Shown here piece after piece: positions 11,157 through 21,467 of a DNA stretch of 64,000 nucleotides. The stretch is from Persicaria tinctoria (taxonomy: Eukaryota > Streptophyta > Magnoliopsida > Caryophyllales > Polygonaceae): NCBI GenBank assembly GCA_037127255.1, contig JBANSL010000001.1, positions 27,832,501 to 27,896,500 on the forward strand. Direction: 5' to 3'. The notes beneath the pieces are model-generated. The model had not been told where the DNA came from. It saw only the letters and a list, made by a program, of their open reading frames with translations, and searched no databases. Each line of letters starts with the position of its first letter. The stretch's first letter is position 1. Both the position numbers and the translations under genes were made by a program.

Positions 11157-12893
11157 ATGGCGGCTACAGAGACACAGGAACAACTGATTGAAAGGCTTAC
11201 GAGCGAACTAGCTGCTAAAGATACTGCTCTCACCGCTGAGAGAGCACGCACTACAAGGGAAGCTGAGCGTGCGAGGCAATTGGAAGATGAGCTTGCCCAA
11301 TACCCAACAACTGCAGAGGATTACATGCACCCGACTCTCATAGTGCCTGAATTGGCCATTCTAATCCCTGAAAATAACTATGAAATTCGCACCCCTTTCC
11401 TTATTGAAATTAAGAATAATGCTTTTTTTGGTAGATTTAATGAATGCCCTCTTCAGTATATTACAAACTTTACTGACATGTGTCGTACTCTTGCTGAAGG
11501 TACCACCTTGGAGTACATCTTGATGAAGGCCTTTCGTTGGTCCCTATCTGGTCCAGCACTAAAGTGGCTTGAAGGGCTGAAACCGCGATCCCTCACAACA
11601 TGGGCTGAAGTAAAGCAGGAGTTTCTCAACAAGTTCTTCCCTCATGCCAAGACAACACTCCTTCGCCAGAAGATCACAACTTTCAAATAGAAGCCTGGGG
11701 AACCGCTGGCAAAGGCTTGGGAAAGATATAAAGATCTGATGCGATCATGCCCTACACATGGACAACAACCTTGCATAGTTCAAGAGATCTTCTTCAATTC
11801 TCTGGACTTGGCTGCAAAGGATAGAATCAACACCTATACTCACTATGAGTATCTGACAATGCCGCCTGCTAACACATGGGTTGCTCTCGACAAGCTGACC
11901 AACTATGAGAACAAGTATGGGACTCCAACCAACTATGAAGAGAATCCCTACGACAAGCCAGCACCATCCATGCCCCTCTATGAGCCCTCTAAAGAGATTG
12001 ACCCAGATGTCAAGGAGCAGTACTATAAAGATCAGAATCGCAAGCTCCTCAAACAAGTAAAGTATCTTTCTATCAACCAACCTGGCATCGAATGCGGATC
12101 ACAGCGGCACACCACTACTGAGTGCCCACCCACAGAACAAGTCAGGCTGGCAGAGTACCATGATGAGGCAGCTTACGTAGGGGGTCCCAATCGCTACATG
12201 GGGGACCACAGGTTCCAACAACCACAATGGAACCAAGGCGCCCCTAGGAACCCCCCGCCCTACAGAGCTCCGAGACATCCGAAGAGGGACCAGAAAAGGG
12301 ATGATCTACAAACTGTCCTAGAGGAAATAAGGAGGAATCATTCAGACACCAAGCAATCCTTCAACTCAGTCTACACTCAGATTCAAGGTGTCAATTCTAG
12401 GCTTGGGGAGATTGATATATGGCGGAAATCAGTTGATACACAGATTGGCCAGCTAGCAGCAGGAGTCCCCTGACAGTCAGGTTCTCTCCCTGGATCTTCA
12501 GAACCAAATCCTAAGGGGAAGAGTGGTCACATCGCTGCTGTAAAACTCAGAAGTGGCCATCAACTACAAGAGCCAGAGGTCGGAAAGCAGCAGGACGGAG
12601 GAGAACATCAACTAGATATCGACCAAACCTTGGTCGATATCGACAAAAGGCAACTCGATATCGAGGAAGGTTTACTCGATATCGACAACAAAGTAGGCCA
12701 ACCTTCACAGCACAGCAACTCAACATCGAAGAATCTGGTCGATATCGAGAAGACTATGGTCGATATCGAGAAAGATCAAATCGACATTGAGAAAGTTACA
12801 GCACCTCCGACATCTGTTCTGGCTCCAAATCAGAAAAAGAAGCTGCCCTTCCCAACAAAATCTCCAAAGGACCCAACAGAGAAGAAGTTTTAG
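11157..12893 (+). pseudogene. gag of element A
   Basis: Athila-type gag. A charged coiled-coil start (from 11157) leads to YPTTAEDYMHPTL, then the Retrotrans_gag core (ALKWLEGLKPRSLTTWAEVK, about 11560-11620) and a zinc knuckle near 12090-12125. The knuckle reads GIECGSQRHTTTEC, so the first Cys of CX2CX4HX4C is replaced by Gly. The ATG used by element C upstream is ATC here, leaving 11157 as first Met. In-frame stops: TAG 11688-11690 (Gln codon in C), TGA 12471-12473 (Arg CGA in C, a CpG transition) and TAG 12891-12893. Otherwise the frame is well kept, so decay is recent. Confidence 0.85.
12610..12796 (+). repeat. coding dyad array 1 in gag-protease linker of A
   Basis: Seven copies of the TCGA-NN-TCGA dyad lie in the reading frame, mostly at 21-bp spacing, giving tandem (L/V)D(I)(D/E) peptides such as TLVDIDK and TMVDIEK. 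The same motif in the LTRs is non-coding and spaced 19-21 bp. The peptide is acidic and probably disordered. Confidence 0.8.
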
Positions 12894-12905
12894 CGCTTCA
12901 TCAAG

Positions 12906-14012
12906 ATGCTTCAGAAGCTCAATGTCACCATACCCTTCACAGAAGCTCTCAATGAAATGCCATCCTATGTCAAGTTCCTTAAAGAGATTCTAAGCAAGAA
13001 GAGATCAATGACTGAGATTATAGAGGAGTGCAGCCATTTGGACATACTTGAGAAGAGGCCAGATCCAGGTAAGTTTGCTATAACTATTGGATTTGGTCCA
13101 TACAAAATTAATGCTTTATGTGATCTTGGAGCTAGTGTGAGTATAATGCCTTTAACAATTTGGTCCAAGATTAAGATTGGTGCCCTAGAGCCTGTGGATG
13201 CTAAGCTATATATGGTCAACAACACGGTGGTCATTCCAACAGGCATGGTGGACAATGTGCCAGTACAAGTAGGTAAATTCTTTGTCCCTGTTGATTTCAT
13301 AGTTATTGATATGCCAGAGGAACCTGCTTGTCCAATTATTCTAGGAAGACCCTTCTTTGTGACGGTGGATGCCAACATAAGCGTGAGGAAAGGAGTGCTC
13401 ATTTTCAACATCAGCGATGAGGTAATTGAGTATTCTTTTAATAAAATTGAAAGGCTTACATGTCCCATGGAAGAGGTAAAATCTATCTCAGCTGGTTACA
13501 TCACTTGTGGGGAGCCTAAGGTAAGAAATATGACTCCTGAAGAGCTGGAAAAGAGGGATATGGAAGCCCAGGTGGAGAAGATCATGGCCATCCTGAACGA
13601 AGAAACAGAGAATCCACTCGACACAAACCAAGGTACGTCGATTTGGACTAACTATTTCTCGGATGCCTTGACAGGATGCAAGTATGGGGTCAAAGTCGGA
13701 CAAAATTCCTCGACATCGAGTAATTTAGTTGACATCGACAAAAATCCGAAGCCTCCACCAGCACCAGCGTCGTCGAGCAGCCAAACTGAAGCCGAGCACT
13801 CCTCGATATCGAGTAAACTACTCGATATCGACCAACCCTCCGCTGCATCGACTTCACCTTCCTCGACGCTGATTCCACCAGGCGAGCAAGACTCCTCGAT
13901 ATTGACAAAACTAGTCGATATCGACCAACATCTAGCTTCCTCGATTCCAGCATCCTCGAGCAACAGGCCACCAGAAGCTGAATCCTCGTCGATATCGAGT
14001 ACTGTTCCTTAA
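12906..14012 (+). CDS. Athila-type aspartic protease of element A with dyad-rich tail
   Basis: The open frame begins MLQKLNVTIPFTEAL, which in intact relatives is continuous with gag. The retropepsin active site is LCDLGASVSIMP (about 13117-13152), with the DLG triad usual in Athila. The flap-like region and the ILGRPFFVT end strand (about 13337-13365) are present. It would cleave the Gag polyprotein in virus-like particles. From about 13700 to 14000 the frame runs through a second dyad array at 19-bp spacing. That spacing puts alternate copies in different frames, giving SSISSKLLDIDQ-like pairs. The frame ends TAA at 14010-14012 with no reverse transcriptase behind it. An upstream stop in gag means it cannot be made as a normal polyprotein. 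Confidence 0.8.
   Translation: MLQKLNVTIPFTEALNEMPSYVKFLKEILSKKRSMTEIIEECSHLDILEKRPDPGKFAITIGFGPYKINALCDLGASVSIMPLTIWSKIKIGALEPVDAKLYMVNNTVVIPTGMVDNVPVQVGKFFVPVDFIVIDMPEEPACPIILGRPFFVTVDANISVRKGVLIFNISDEVIEYSFNKIERLTCPMEEVKSISAGYITCGEPKVRNMTPEELEKRDMEAQVEKIMAILNEETENPLDTNQGTSIWTNYFSDALTGCKYGVKVGQNSSTSSNLVDIDKNPKPPPAPASSSSQTEAEHSSISSKLLDIDQPSAASTSPSSTLIPPGEQDSSILTKLVDIDQHLASSIPASSSNRPPEAESSSISSTVP
13706..14000 (+). repeat. coding dyad array 2 after protease of A
   Basis: Seven dyads (TCGACATCGA, TCGATATCGA and variants) form three 19-bp-spaced pairs plus a single one. The spacing equals that in the LTR, not a multiple of three, so the DNA pair, not the peptide, is what is preserved. Confidence 0.75.
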
Positions 14013-14021
14013 GATCGACCA

Positions 14022-14357
14022 AATACAGTGGCTCCCGAATCCGTTTCGGCGAAGGTAAGCCAAGGTATGGATCTTTTTTCTCCTATTTCCATTAAAGATC
14101 TATCTATACATGGAAGAGGTTTGCCTTGGTATGTGCGCTTGTGTAGGATTTCCAATGATGAGCCTAAAGAGTATGAAGTTGGAGACAAGCTCTATGTTTC
14201 CAAATCTAAAGATCATTGGTTTCCTAACAAATTCAACAAGAAGAGGATGGGACCTTTCGTGGTGAACAAGATCCATTCTGGAGGACTACAGTTGATGGAC
14301 AAGAATGGAGTCCTATTTGAGGCCCAAGCTACATGGGCCCTGCAGATGCCACCTTGA
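14022..14357 (+). pseudogene. integrase C-terminal-like tail of element A
   Basis: The block reads EVGDKLYVSKSKDHWFPNKF...RMGPFVVNKIHSGGLQLMDKNG. The parallel is the C-terminal SH3-like region of gypsy integrases (GDxVLLF...GPFxVxxV...VEL). The integrase zinc finger and DDE core are missing, as are reverse transcriptase and RNase H, so a large internal deletion joined the protease tail to this end. An in-frame stop at 14010-14012 separates it from the protease ORF. Element C lacks this tail. Confidence 0.6.
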
Positions 14358-14369
14358 GCTTAATAGAGA

Positions 14370-15865
14370 AAGTTGGCCTAGCGACTATAAAATCTAGAGC
14401 GTGTACATAGACATTTACTTTTTGGGACTTTTTAGGACATTGTTGCTTTTTGTTTGTTTTTGGTTTTTGAACTATTAGCTTTTCTATTGTGGGTATATGT
14501 CTTCTATATTTTTCAGGTCCATGGGATAGAAGCAAGCTATATTCAGACTCGGCCCAGGCATATTATGAAGCCCTGTACATCTGTCTAGTGAGTTCCTTTC
14601 TTTACCATTGTTTTTATACAGTGAGGACACTGTAATGTTTAAGTATTAGGTGGGGGAAGGGCTTACTTTATGCATGTTTGACATATTTGACATTATGTGT
14701 GCATTTTTAAGGTTTATTTCTTGACTTGCTTATACATCGCTAGTTTGGAATTCATTATTGATTTATGTACTTACATGCATGTTTTCCAATGTTTTGAAAA
14801 AATAACCCCCATTGAAAATTTTGATAAGTGTCATGGAAGCTTATATTGAACTCGACGATGCAAAGTTGGATTCATTAGAGATATAGCATGAAATTGCCTA
14901 GTAAAGGGAAGTCACAATGAAGTGCATATATTTTCTGGAAAACCATGAAAGGAGGTAAATTTTGATATTGCTTTTGACATGTTGCATGATAAGAGGATGG
15001 AGGACTTTATATTTCCATATAATGCTTATTGTTTAATCCCCAGCTTTACCTATGCTTATGCATCACAAAAGCCATATTATGCCTTATTTCATACATTGCT
15101 CCGCATGTTCTAAATATTGCCCATTCTTTACCTTATTTCCTATCCGGGGATTATGTTGAGAATGATGTTACATTATGGAGATTGTTATATGGTGTTTGTG
15201 TTGTTGTTATCATTATTGGAGTTTGGTAGGAAAATGTTTGAAAAATATGGAAAATTTAATGAGTGAGAAAAAATCCAATCACCTCAGAAGATAAAGGTAG
15301 ATTGACCCTGCTTGCTAAGATAATAGTTTGGCAAGATGGAACACATTGTGAGGAGTCCGAAGCACTAAGTATCCGGGGCTATTCATGACACCCATGTTTG
15401 CGACTCGCGAGAAGGCAGTGTTGAGGTTAGAGAGGTAAAAACATTATATCGAAAAAAAGCATTGAGCAAAAAAAGAGAAAGGTGATGAATCTTATGGAGA
15501 AGGAATGTGGAAATTCAGTTTGGAAAGTACTCCATTTCCCCGGATTATATAGCACCACATTGCCAAAAATTGCCCACCTTTAGCCTTTTACCAATCTACT
15601 CCTTATTGAGCTTAAATTAAAGTCTTCTTGATTATTAATGCTTTGTCACATGAATTGTTTTTTTTTTCATAACCCTTCTTTTGTGAGTAGATGTTCCTTT
15701 TATTTGCACATGCATGGATTTGTGACACTAGTACTTTTTCAAGGATGGTAATTGATTGCAGGGACATATGGCAATAAATATAAGATGTTGAGAGTTTTGA
15801 TTCCTTCCCCTGAATGACAAATAAAAGTATTGCTTGAGGACAAGCAAGCTTAAGTATGGGGTGTT
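14370..15865 (+). other. non-coding 3' region and polypurine tract of element A
   Basis: About 1.5 kb without coding potential. It is colinear with the 3' region of element C (44606-46300, minus strand): both carry the GGCCTAGCGACT...AATCTAGAGC start and the CGACTCGCGAGAAGGCAGTG block (about 15403-15422). Conservation between diverged copies without an ORF suggests an RNA role or shared descent from a lost env-like region. AAGTATGGGGTG at 15852-15863 is the likely polypurine tract. Confidence 0.65.
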
Positions 15866-17868
15866 TGTTGTGAGCTGAATCTGCCATGCTTTACACTTAC
15901 TTTTATATCGTTTTCTGCATACATTTCATGCATTTGGGCTAAAATAGTACATAATCTATGTAGTTTATGTTTATTTGCAAAATTATGGAATCTACACCAG
16001 TTTCTGTTTAAATTCGCAGAATTCGAGGCAATTTACAGCAGTTCTGAGAAAGGTTGGAAAAGCTCGGAAATCATCTACAGAAGTCCAAAGTCAAAGAACT
16101 ACAGAACCAGGACGAATCAAGCTGGAGCCCAGAAGTTACTCGATATCGATGAAATGTAGTCGATATCGACAAATGATGTCCGAGCAGTGCTAGTCGAGTA
16201 GGAGATGATCGAGGAAGCAGAAGACGAAGCAACCCGACTCTAGAGTTTTACTCGATATCGACAAACACCTTGATGCCATACCCGGAGTCGAGGAGTTGTG
16301 CCAAGTCGAGAAGCCGAAGACCTGGAGAAGCCGAGCAGCAGTTACTCGATATCGAGTAAACTACTCGATATCAACAACCCAGAAGCACATGTCCGAGTCA
16401 GTGTCGAGGAGAAGCTATTCGACAGCACCAGGCCAGCCAAAGTCGATACAACGTTACTCGATATCGAGTAGATTACTCGATATCGACAAAACCTGAGGAG
16501 CCTGTCCGAGCCAGATCGACTACAGCTACTCGACAATGCCCAACCAGAGAAGTGGACGACGCCAACCTTACTCAATATCGAGTAAATTACTCGATATCGA
16601 GGAAATCTTCCAGAGCCGCGTTACGCGGTGAAGCTGTCTGTGTCGAGTTGGGATTTCTTGGAGCCGAAGGAGTCCGATTTCTATCCACATATATCAAGTT
16701 CTATCTATGGAGAGAAGATCTACCCACACAAGAAGATATTTTACTACTTTAGATATAATTTCCTTAATGGATTTAATTCCTTTATTCCATTTATTTATAT
16801 TTAAGCAAGTAGATATTTAGATTTAGATATAGGTAGACTTTCTTACCTAGAATAGCTAGGGAATGAAGGCTATAAATAAGGCCTTAGGGGCTGAGCATTA
16901 GGCATCTTATTCCAACAGACATTCAATTTCAGAGACAAGTAGTTACACATAGAGAGAGAAGGAGAAGAGATTGTAAGTGTGAGTATATTAATGCAAGTTA
17001 GTTCTTTTTCATCAAAGATGTCTGCTATTGCGATGAAGAGCGACTATTCCACCCATTTCTGGGGCTGGGGTGAGCCCGACGGTGGCCATGTAAGGTGATG
17101 CGGTAAAGGTACAATCTTTTTATGCAATTCGTCTTCTATCCCTATGAGCATGATTCTTTTGCGAGAGTTGAAGGTGATCCTTGTTTGTGTTATTGAAGCA
17201 AAAGTGATCATAATGCAACTTGGGTTAATTATGTGAAAAAGGGTTAGTAACAATTAGGGTTTATGCGAAAGCCTCTATATTCCTATTTGTTAATAACGAA
17301 AGTTATTTGATAGAAAGCATGATCTTTTATGCCTTTATGTGTTACTTTGCATGGTTATCGTTGTGGTGGTTATACCCTGGCTTTGGAAGTCTTTTAGTAT
17401 ATTGATTTATTTCGTTGAAAATCTGAGTTCTGTGTTCGAGAATTCGCAATTTACAGTTTCTATTCTTTGTCGATACCGAAGAGTTATTGTCGATATCGAG
17501 TAGGGCTTACTCGATATCGAGGAAAACTTGCCGAGATCGAATTGTCTTTGCTGAGTCTGCTGTCTGTTGTCGATTTCTGTTTCTGTTGTTGACATAGCTT
17601 TAGTCAATATCGAGTAGTTGTTGTCGATATCGAGTTAATTCTGTGTTTGTTTTATTTTCTGTTTTGCTTTGTTATTTATGTCTTTCTTTCTGCTATTCTA
17701 TCTGTGAGATTTACAGCTACCTGAGATCCGCTGACATGCTTCCTTGTGGATCGATCTTGAATTCCCACTACTGCATAGGGAGGGAGTCTTGTAATCATTT
17801 GCATGGGCATAATCTGGTTTGATCTATATTTTATATTTTAAACTCGATTTCCTCCTACAACAACAACA
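15866..17868 (+). repeat. 3' LTR of element A
   Basis: It starts TGTTGTGAGCTG and ends CCTCCTACAACAACA next to the ACCAT duplication. Same organisation as the 5' LTR, but lacking one 19-bp dyad unit near 16245. The upstream ORF (ATG 17018) has lost its stop because TAG became TAT and runs on for 26 codons. Confidence 0.9.
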
Positions 17869-17873
17869 ACCAT

Positions 17874-19065
17874 TGTATGTCATCTAGGAGGGCATTTACA
17901 ACGGTTCGGACATGGCATTCAAGGAGAGAACCAACTCCTATACCTTTTATAGGTATCGATCTTGAGCTCACACCACAACAAGCTTGTGATACTATTGAGA
18001 GGCTAGTTGAGTTCGACAACACATATGGGACTTCTGTAGCTTCCGACGTGAGGCCTGCTCCCTCTATGCCACTCTATAAGCCATCCAAGGAAGTTGATCC
18101 CGATGTCAAGGAGCAGTTTATAAAGGATCAAGTACGGAGATTGCAGAAGCAAAAGAGGTTCCTGCCCGCCAATCAAGCTTGCTTGAAGTGTGGGTCACAA
18201 AAGCATAACACCACCGCTTGGCCATACACTGAGTAAATGCAACTCGCAAAGACCCATGAGAATGTGCGCTACATGGGGGGTCCTAACCGCAGCATATCAA
18301 GAAAATTGAGGCAATTAGCAGCCTTAGTACAACACTAGGGACCCCTCATTCTATAGAGCTCATGGACATCCAGAAAGAGACCATCAAAAGGATGACCTGT
18401 AACTCATCCTGGATGAGATGAGATGGAACCAAGCTGAGAACAAGCAATCCAACAATGCTATTCATACGCAGCTACATGGAATCAATGCTAGGCTTGGAGA
18501 AATAGATGTATGGAGAAAGAACGTGGAGACCCAATTTGGTCAATTAGTAGCACATATCCCAAGGCAATTCAGAATGCTCCCTAGGCAAACAAAGGCAAAT
18601 CCTAAGGGGCAACCTTCTGGTCATATAGCCGTTGTCCAATTGAGAAGTGGATGTCACCTACAAGAGCCAAGGATGAGAGAAGAGAAGAAGAACCCTCTCT
18701 AGAAGCCTTCTAGAGAGGTCGATTTCGACCATCCCATTATCGATGTTGACCAGTTCACTCCACTTTCGAGGGTTGTTTTGGGCTCAAATTCGAAGAAGGC
18801 ACTCCCATTTCCCTCTAAGGCATTCAGGAATGCCACCAACAAGAAGTTTCGACGTTTTGTGATGATGCTTCAGGGCTTAAATGTCACCATTCCATTCACA
18901 CAAGATCTCTGTGAAATGCCATCCTATGTGAGGTTCCTTAAAGATATTTTGAGAAAGAAGCGATCGATGGCTGAGATTGCTGAAGAGTGTAGCAAGATGG
19001 ACTACCGGGAAAAGAATAGTGACTCTAGGAAGTTTGTCATCGCTATTGGACTTGGCAAACATCGT
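17874..19065 (+). pseudogene. gag-protease of element B, 3' part
   Basis: This resumes the gag split by element A. It shows a PAPSMPLYKPSKEVDPDVKEQ stretch, a zinc knuckle (CLKCGSQKHNTTAW at about 18182-18223, last Cys replaced by Trp), GINARLGEIDVWRKN, two degenerate dyads (about 18716-18760, EVDFDH and IIDVDQ), then the region before the protease (LNVTIPFTQDLCEMPSYVRF, about 18880-18940). It stops being recognisable at GKFVIAIG-like sequence near 19065, just before where the protease active site should be. It has several stops and frameshifts. The 3' half and 3' LTR of B are missing. Confidence 0.75.
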
Positions 19066-19800
19066 TAAAATGGCCAACATAGGTATCGGGGTTGGGGAGG
19101 TGTTCATCTACACCGGCTAGTCACCTTTGTGCGCAAGCCATCAATTTTTGTGCCGGTAATCGCCTTGAAGAACACCAGAGAATGGGCAAAACCGATGACT
19201 TCACCGGCGTTTTTGTAGAGTTTCTGCTAGCCCTTTTTTGCAACTGCTCAGCTCTTTCAACCGGAGCAAGATTTTCTTTGACCCTCCTCTACAAGAATTG
19301 ATCGATCTATGAAGCCCGATTGAGTTAGGATTCTTCGGGTTACTTTTATTTACAACATAGGAGCTGGACGATCTTCATTGTTTCGAGACGATCCTCCCAT
19401 TCTAATTCCATTAGATTTGTCATTAGTCAGGAAGCCATGGAAGATGGAGAGCTTGTTAATGGAAGGTTTGATCATGACTAAATTTTCTGAATGGTGAATG
19501 GGTAATAGATGCATATAGAGGAGAAGATTAAATTAATGTGGTGTGGTAAATGTGGTTTCAAGGTTTAATTTTGTTGATAAGGTATAATGGTGAATGGGTG
19601 TGCAAGTTGACAAATTAAATTTGTATCCAACACAATACGACTCTTCCCTCTCGGCCTGTTAAATTTCGTGGCAAATTGAAATAAGGATGGAATATTTCTA
19701 TGATCGAATTGTGAGCAATGTGGGTATGTGCAGAGATGTGGGTTCGACTCGTAGATAGGCTATATTGCTTAATTTTAATAGTTTGTATTATGTTCTGATA
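19066..19800. other. unassigned sequence after truncated element B
   Basis: Less AT-rich than its surroundings up to about 19300, then AT-rich. No protein family recognised. It could be a remnant of the sequence B inserted into, or a later insertion. Confidence 0.35.
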
Positions 19801-19805
19801 AAAGT

Positions 19806-20195
19806 GCAATTCATAATCTTAATTGTGCAGTTGATAATCTTATTCTTGCACTTGATAATCTTATTCTTGCACTTTATCATTTTTTTTATGCACTTTATAA
19901 TCTTAAGTGTGCACTTCATAATCTTATTTATACCCTTTATTATTTTATTCATGCACTTTATCATTTATTTATGTACTTTATAATCTTAATTGTGCACATC
20001 ATAAGCTTATTCACGCACTTCGTATTATTATTCATACACCATCATTTTATTCTTGCTCTTAATTATCATTTTATTTGCACAAAATAATATTATATTTACA
20101 CTTAATAATATTATATTTGCATACCATAACGTTATATATTCACTTTATCATTTTATTTATGCATGTTATCATTTTATTATTGCACTATATAATCT
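19806..20195 (+). repeat. 21-bp AT-rich minisatellite
   Basis: About 18 degenerate copies of a 21-bp unit of the type GCACTTTATAATCTTATTCAT. The length is a multiple of three, so two long open frames arise with seven-residue hydrophobic repeats; these are artefacts, not genes. Confidence 0.8.
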
Positions 20196-20846
20196 TCTTC
20201 ATTTATGGGAACACAGAGAAAACAACCATAAACAGCCTATGCGGTATTTTGAACTCGAACCTTTGTGCATTGGACATCGTTATACCATTTTTGAGCTAAT
20301 AGGCTTTAATGACACATCTCGCATTAAAATGCAAAACCGCCATAAAAATAGCAACCATAAAGAAAAAATTTTGGTAGGAAACTTACTTTACATTGTGAAA
20401 ATGAACATTTATTAATAATAACCTTATTGTATTATTTGTTCACTTTATACATATTTTGTAATATCATATTTTTCACTTTTTTAAAATAAAGACAAAAAAT
20501 GTGATGTAACATATTGTTGCATTTTGTAATCTTATAGTTGCTCCTTATAATATTATTTCAAATAAAAATTACGGGCTAAAATATGTAATTTTTATAATTG
20601 AAAGAAGGGCAATATTGGTATTAAAAGAAACTAAGGGAGAGGGGGTGACATTTACCTCATAATTCAGGTCATTTACCCATTTACCCCATAAAATTAGGAT
20701 CATTTACACATTAATTAGTCCCATTTATCTATTACTCATTTAATTAGATTAATTTACCTTTAAATTAGGTCTGTTTACCTTCAAATTGGACCATTTTCAT
20801 TTTAAAGGGATTTTCATTTTAAGAACTATTTTCATTTGAAGCATTA

Positions 20847-20848
<2 letters not shown>
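20196..20848. other. AT-rich unassigned spacer
   Basis: No gene. Short GGTCATTTACC-like words recur near 20640-20800. Confidence 0.4.

Positions 20849-20913
<65 letters not shown>
20849..20913. repeat. (TA)n microsatellite
   Basis: About 32 TA units without interruption. Confidence 0.95.
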
Positions 20914-20915
<2 letters not shown>

Positions 20916-21462
20916 AGGGAGGAAGGGAAAGGGAGTAGATTATATGTACTCAGGCCTTAACGTGTATCACGTGAACAAATATGGACCATTGATTTAGTAT
21001 AATCAAATGGCGGAGATTATTTTGTATTATTGATTAATTAAAAATAAAAATGCACAAAACACATCCAATATCTTGCGCGTGCAAACAACCATTCTCAAAC
21101 CCTACCCCACAATTGAAACTTTTCTCCCTAAGAAAGGGAAAGAGAAGGAGTGTGATCAAGCACCGAAAGCAGAGGACTTTTCTCCGGAAGAAAGAGAAAG
21201 AGAAGGAGTGCGATTGGGCAACCAAGCGAAAGCAAAGGCAGCGCTTGGGACTCCATCGGTCATGTGGAAGAGAAGGAGGTGCGATCGGGATTCCGCCGAT
21301 CATGCAACTCCGGCGCTTGGGACTCTGGCGGTCGAAGGCTACTTTAGATCACCACCAGCCATCTGCACCACCAAAGCAATAATCGACGGTGATTTGAACC
21401 TGCTGGAAGAGCGAGAAGGGATCTGGCATACCTAGGTTCAACCAAAGCATTCGAGTTCATTA
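20914..21462. other. left flank of solo LTR with candidate terminal repeat
   Basis: CTTAACGTGTATCACGTGAA at about 20957-20976 and the following GGACCATTGATT-type sequence have an inverted partner near 24400-24430. The purine-rich stretch 21120-21260 gives overlapping open frames without a domain. Confidence 0.4.
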
Positions 21463-21467
21463 GTGGG

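Larger units (their letters stand above)
8963..17868 (+). mobile_element. Athila-like LTR retrotransposon A, gag-protease only
   Basis: An 8.9-kb element with two LTRs of about 2.0 kb, a tRNA-Asp primer-binding site, gag, an aspartic protease, a short integrase C-terminal-like tail, a long non-coding 3' region and a polypurine tract. It is flanked by ACCAT at 8958-8962 and 17869-17873. Removing it rejoins the gag sequence of element B, which confirms a nested insertion. The 3' LTR has a few extra ACA bases at its outer end. No reverse transcriptase, RNase H or integrase core exists, so it was non-autonomous. Its gag carries three in-frame stops, so it is now also coding-defective. Confidence 0.9.

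Noticed and set aside
13652..14022. Open frames on the minus strand rich in Ser-Ile-Ser
   Set aside because: Palindromic dyads read open on both strands; the plus-strand frame continues the protease ORF and is the real one.
19765..20300. Two open frames with hydrophobic heptad-like repeats that look like membrane proteins
   Set aside because: They are translations of a 21-bp minisatellite; no start context, no homologue recognised.
21050..21435. Two overlapping 110-120 codon frames upstream of the solo LTR
   Set aside because: Low-complexity Lys/Glu/Arg composition from purine-rich DNA, no domain, both frames open together.
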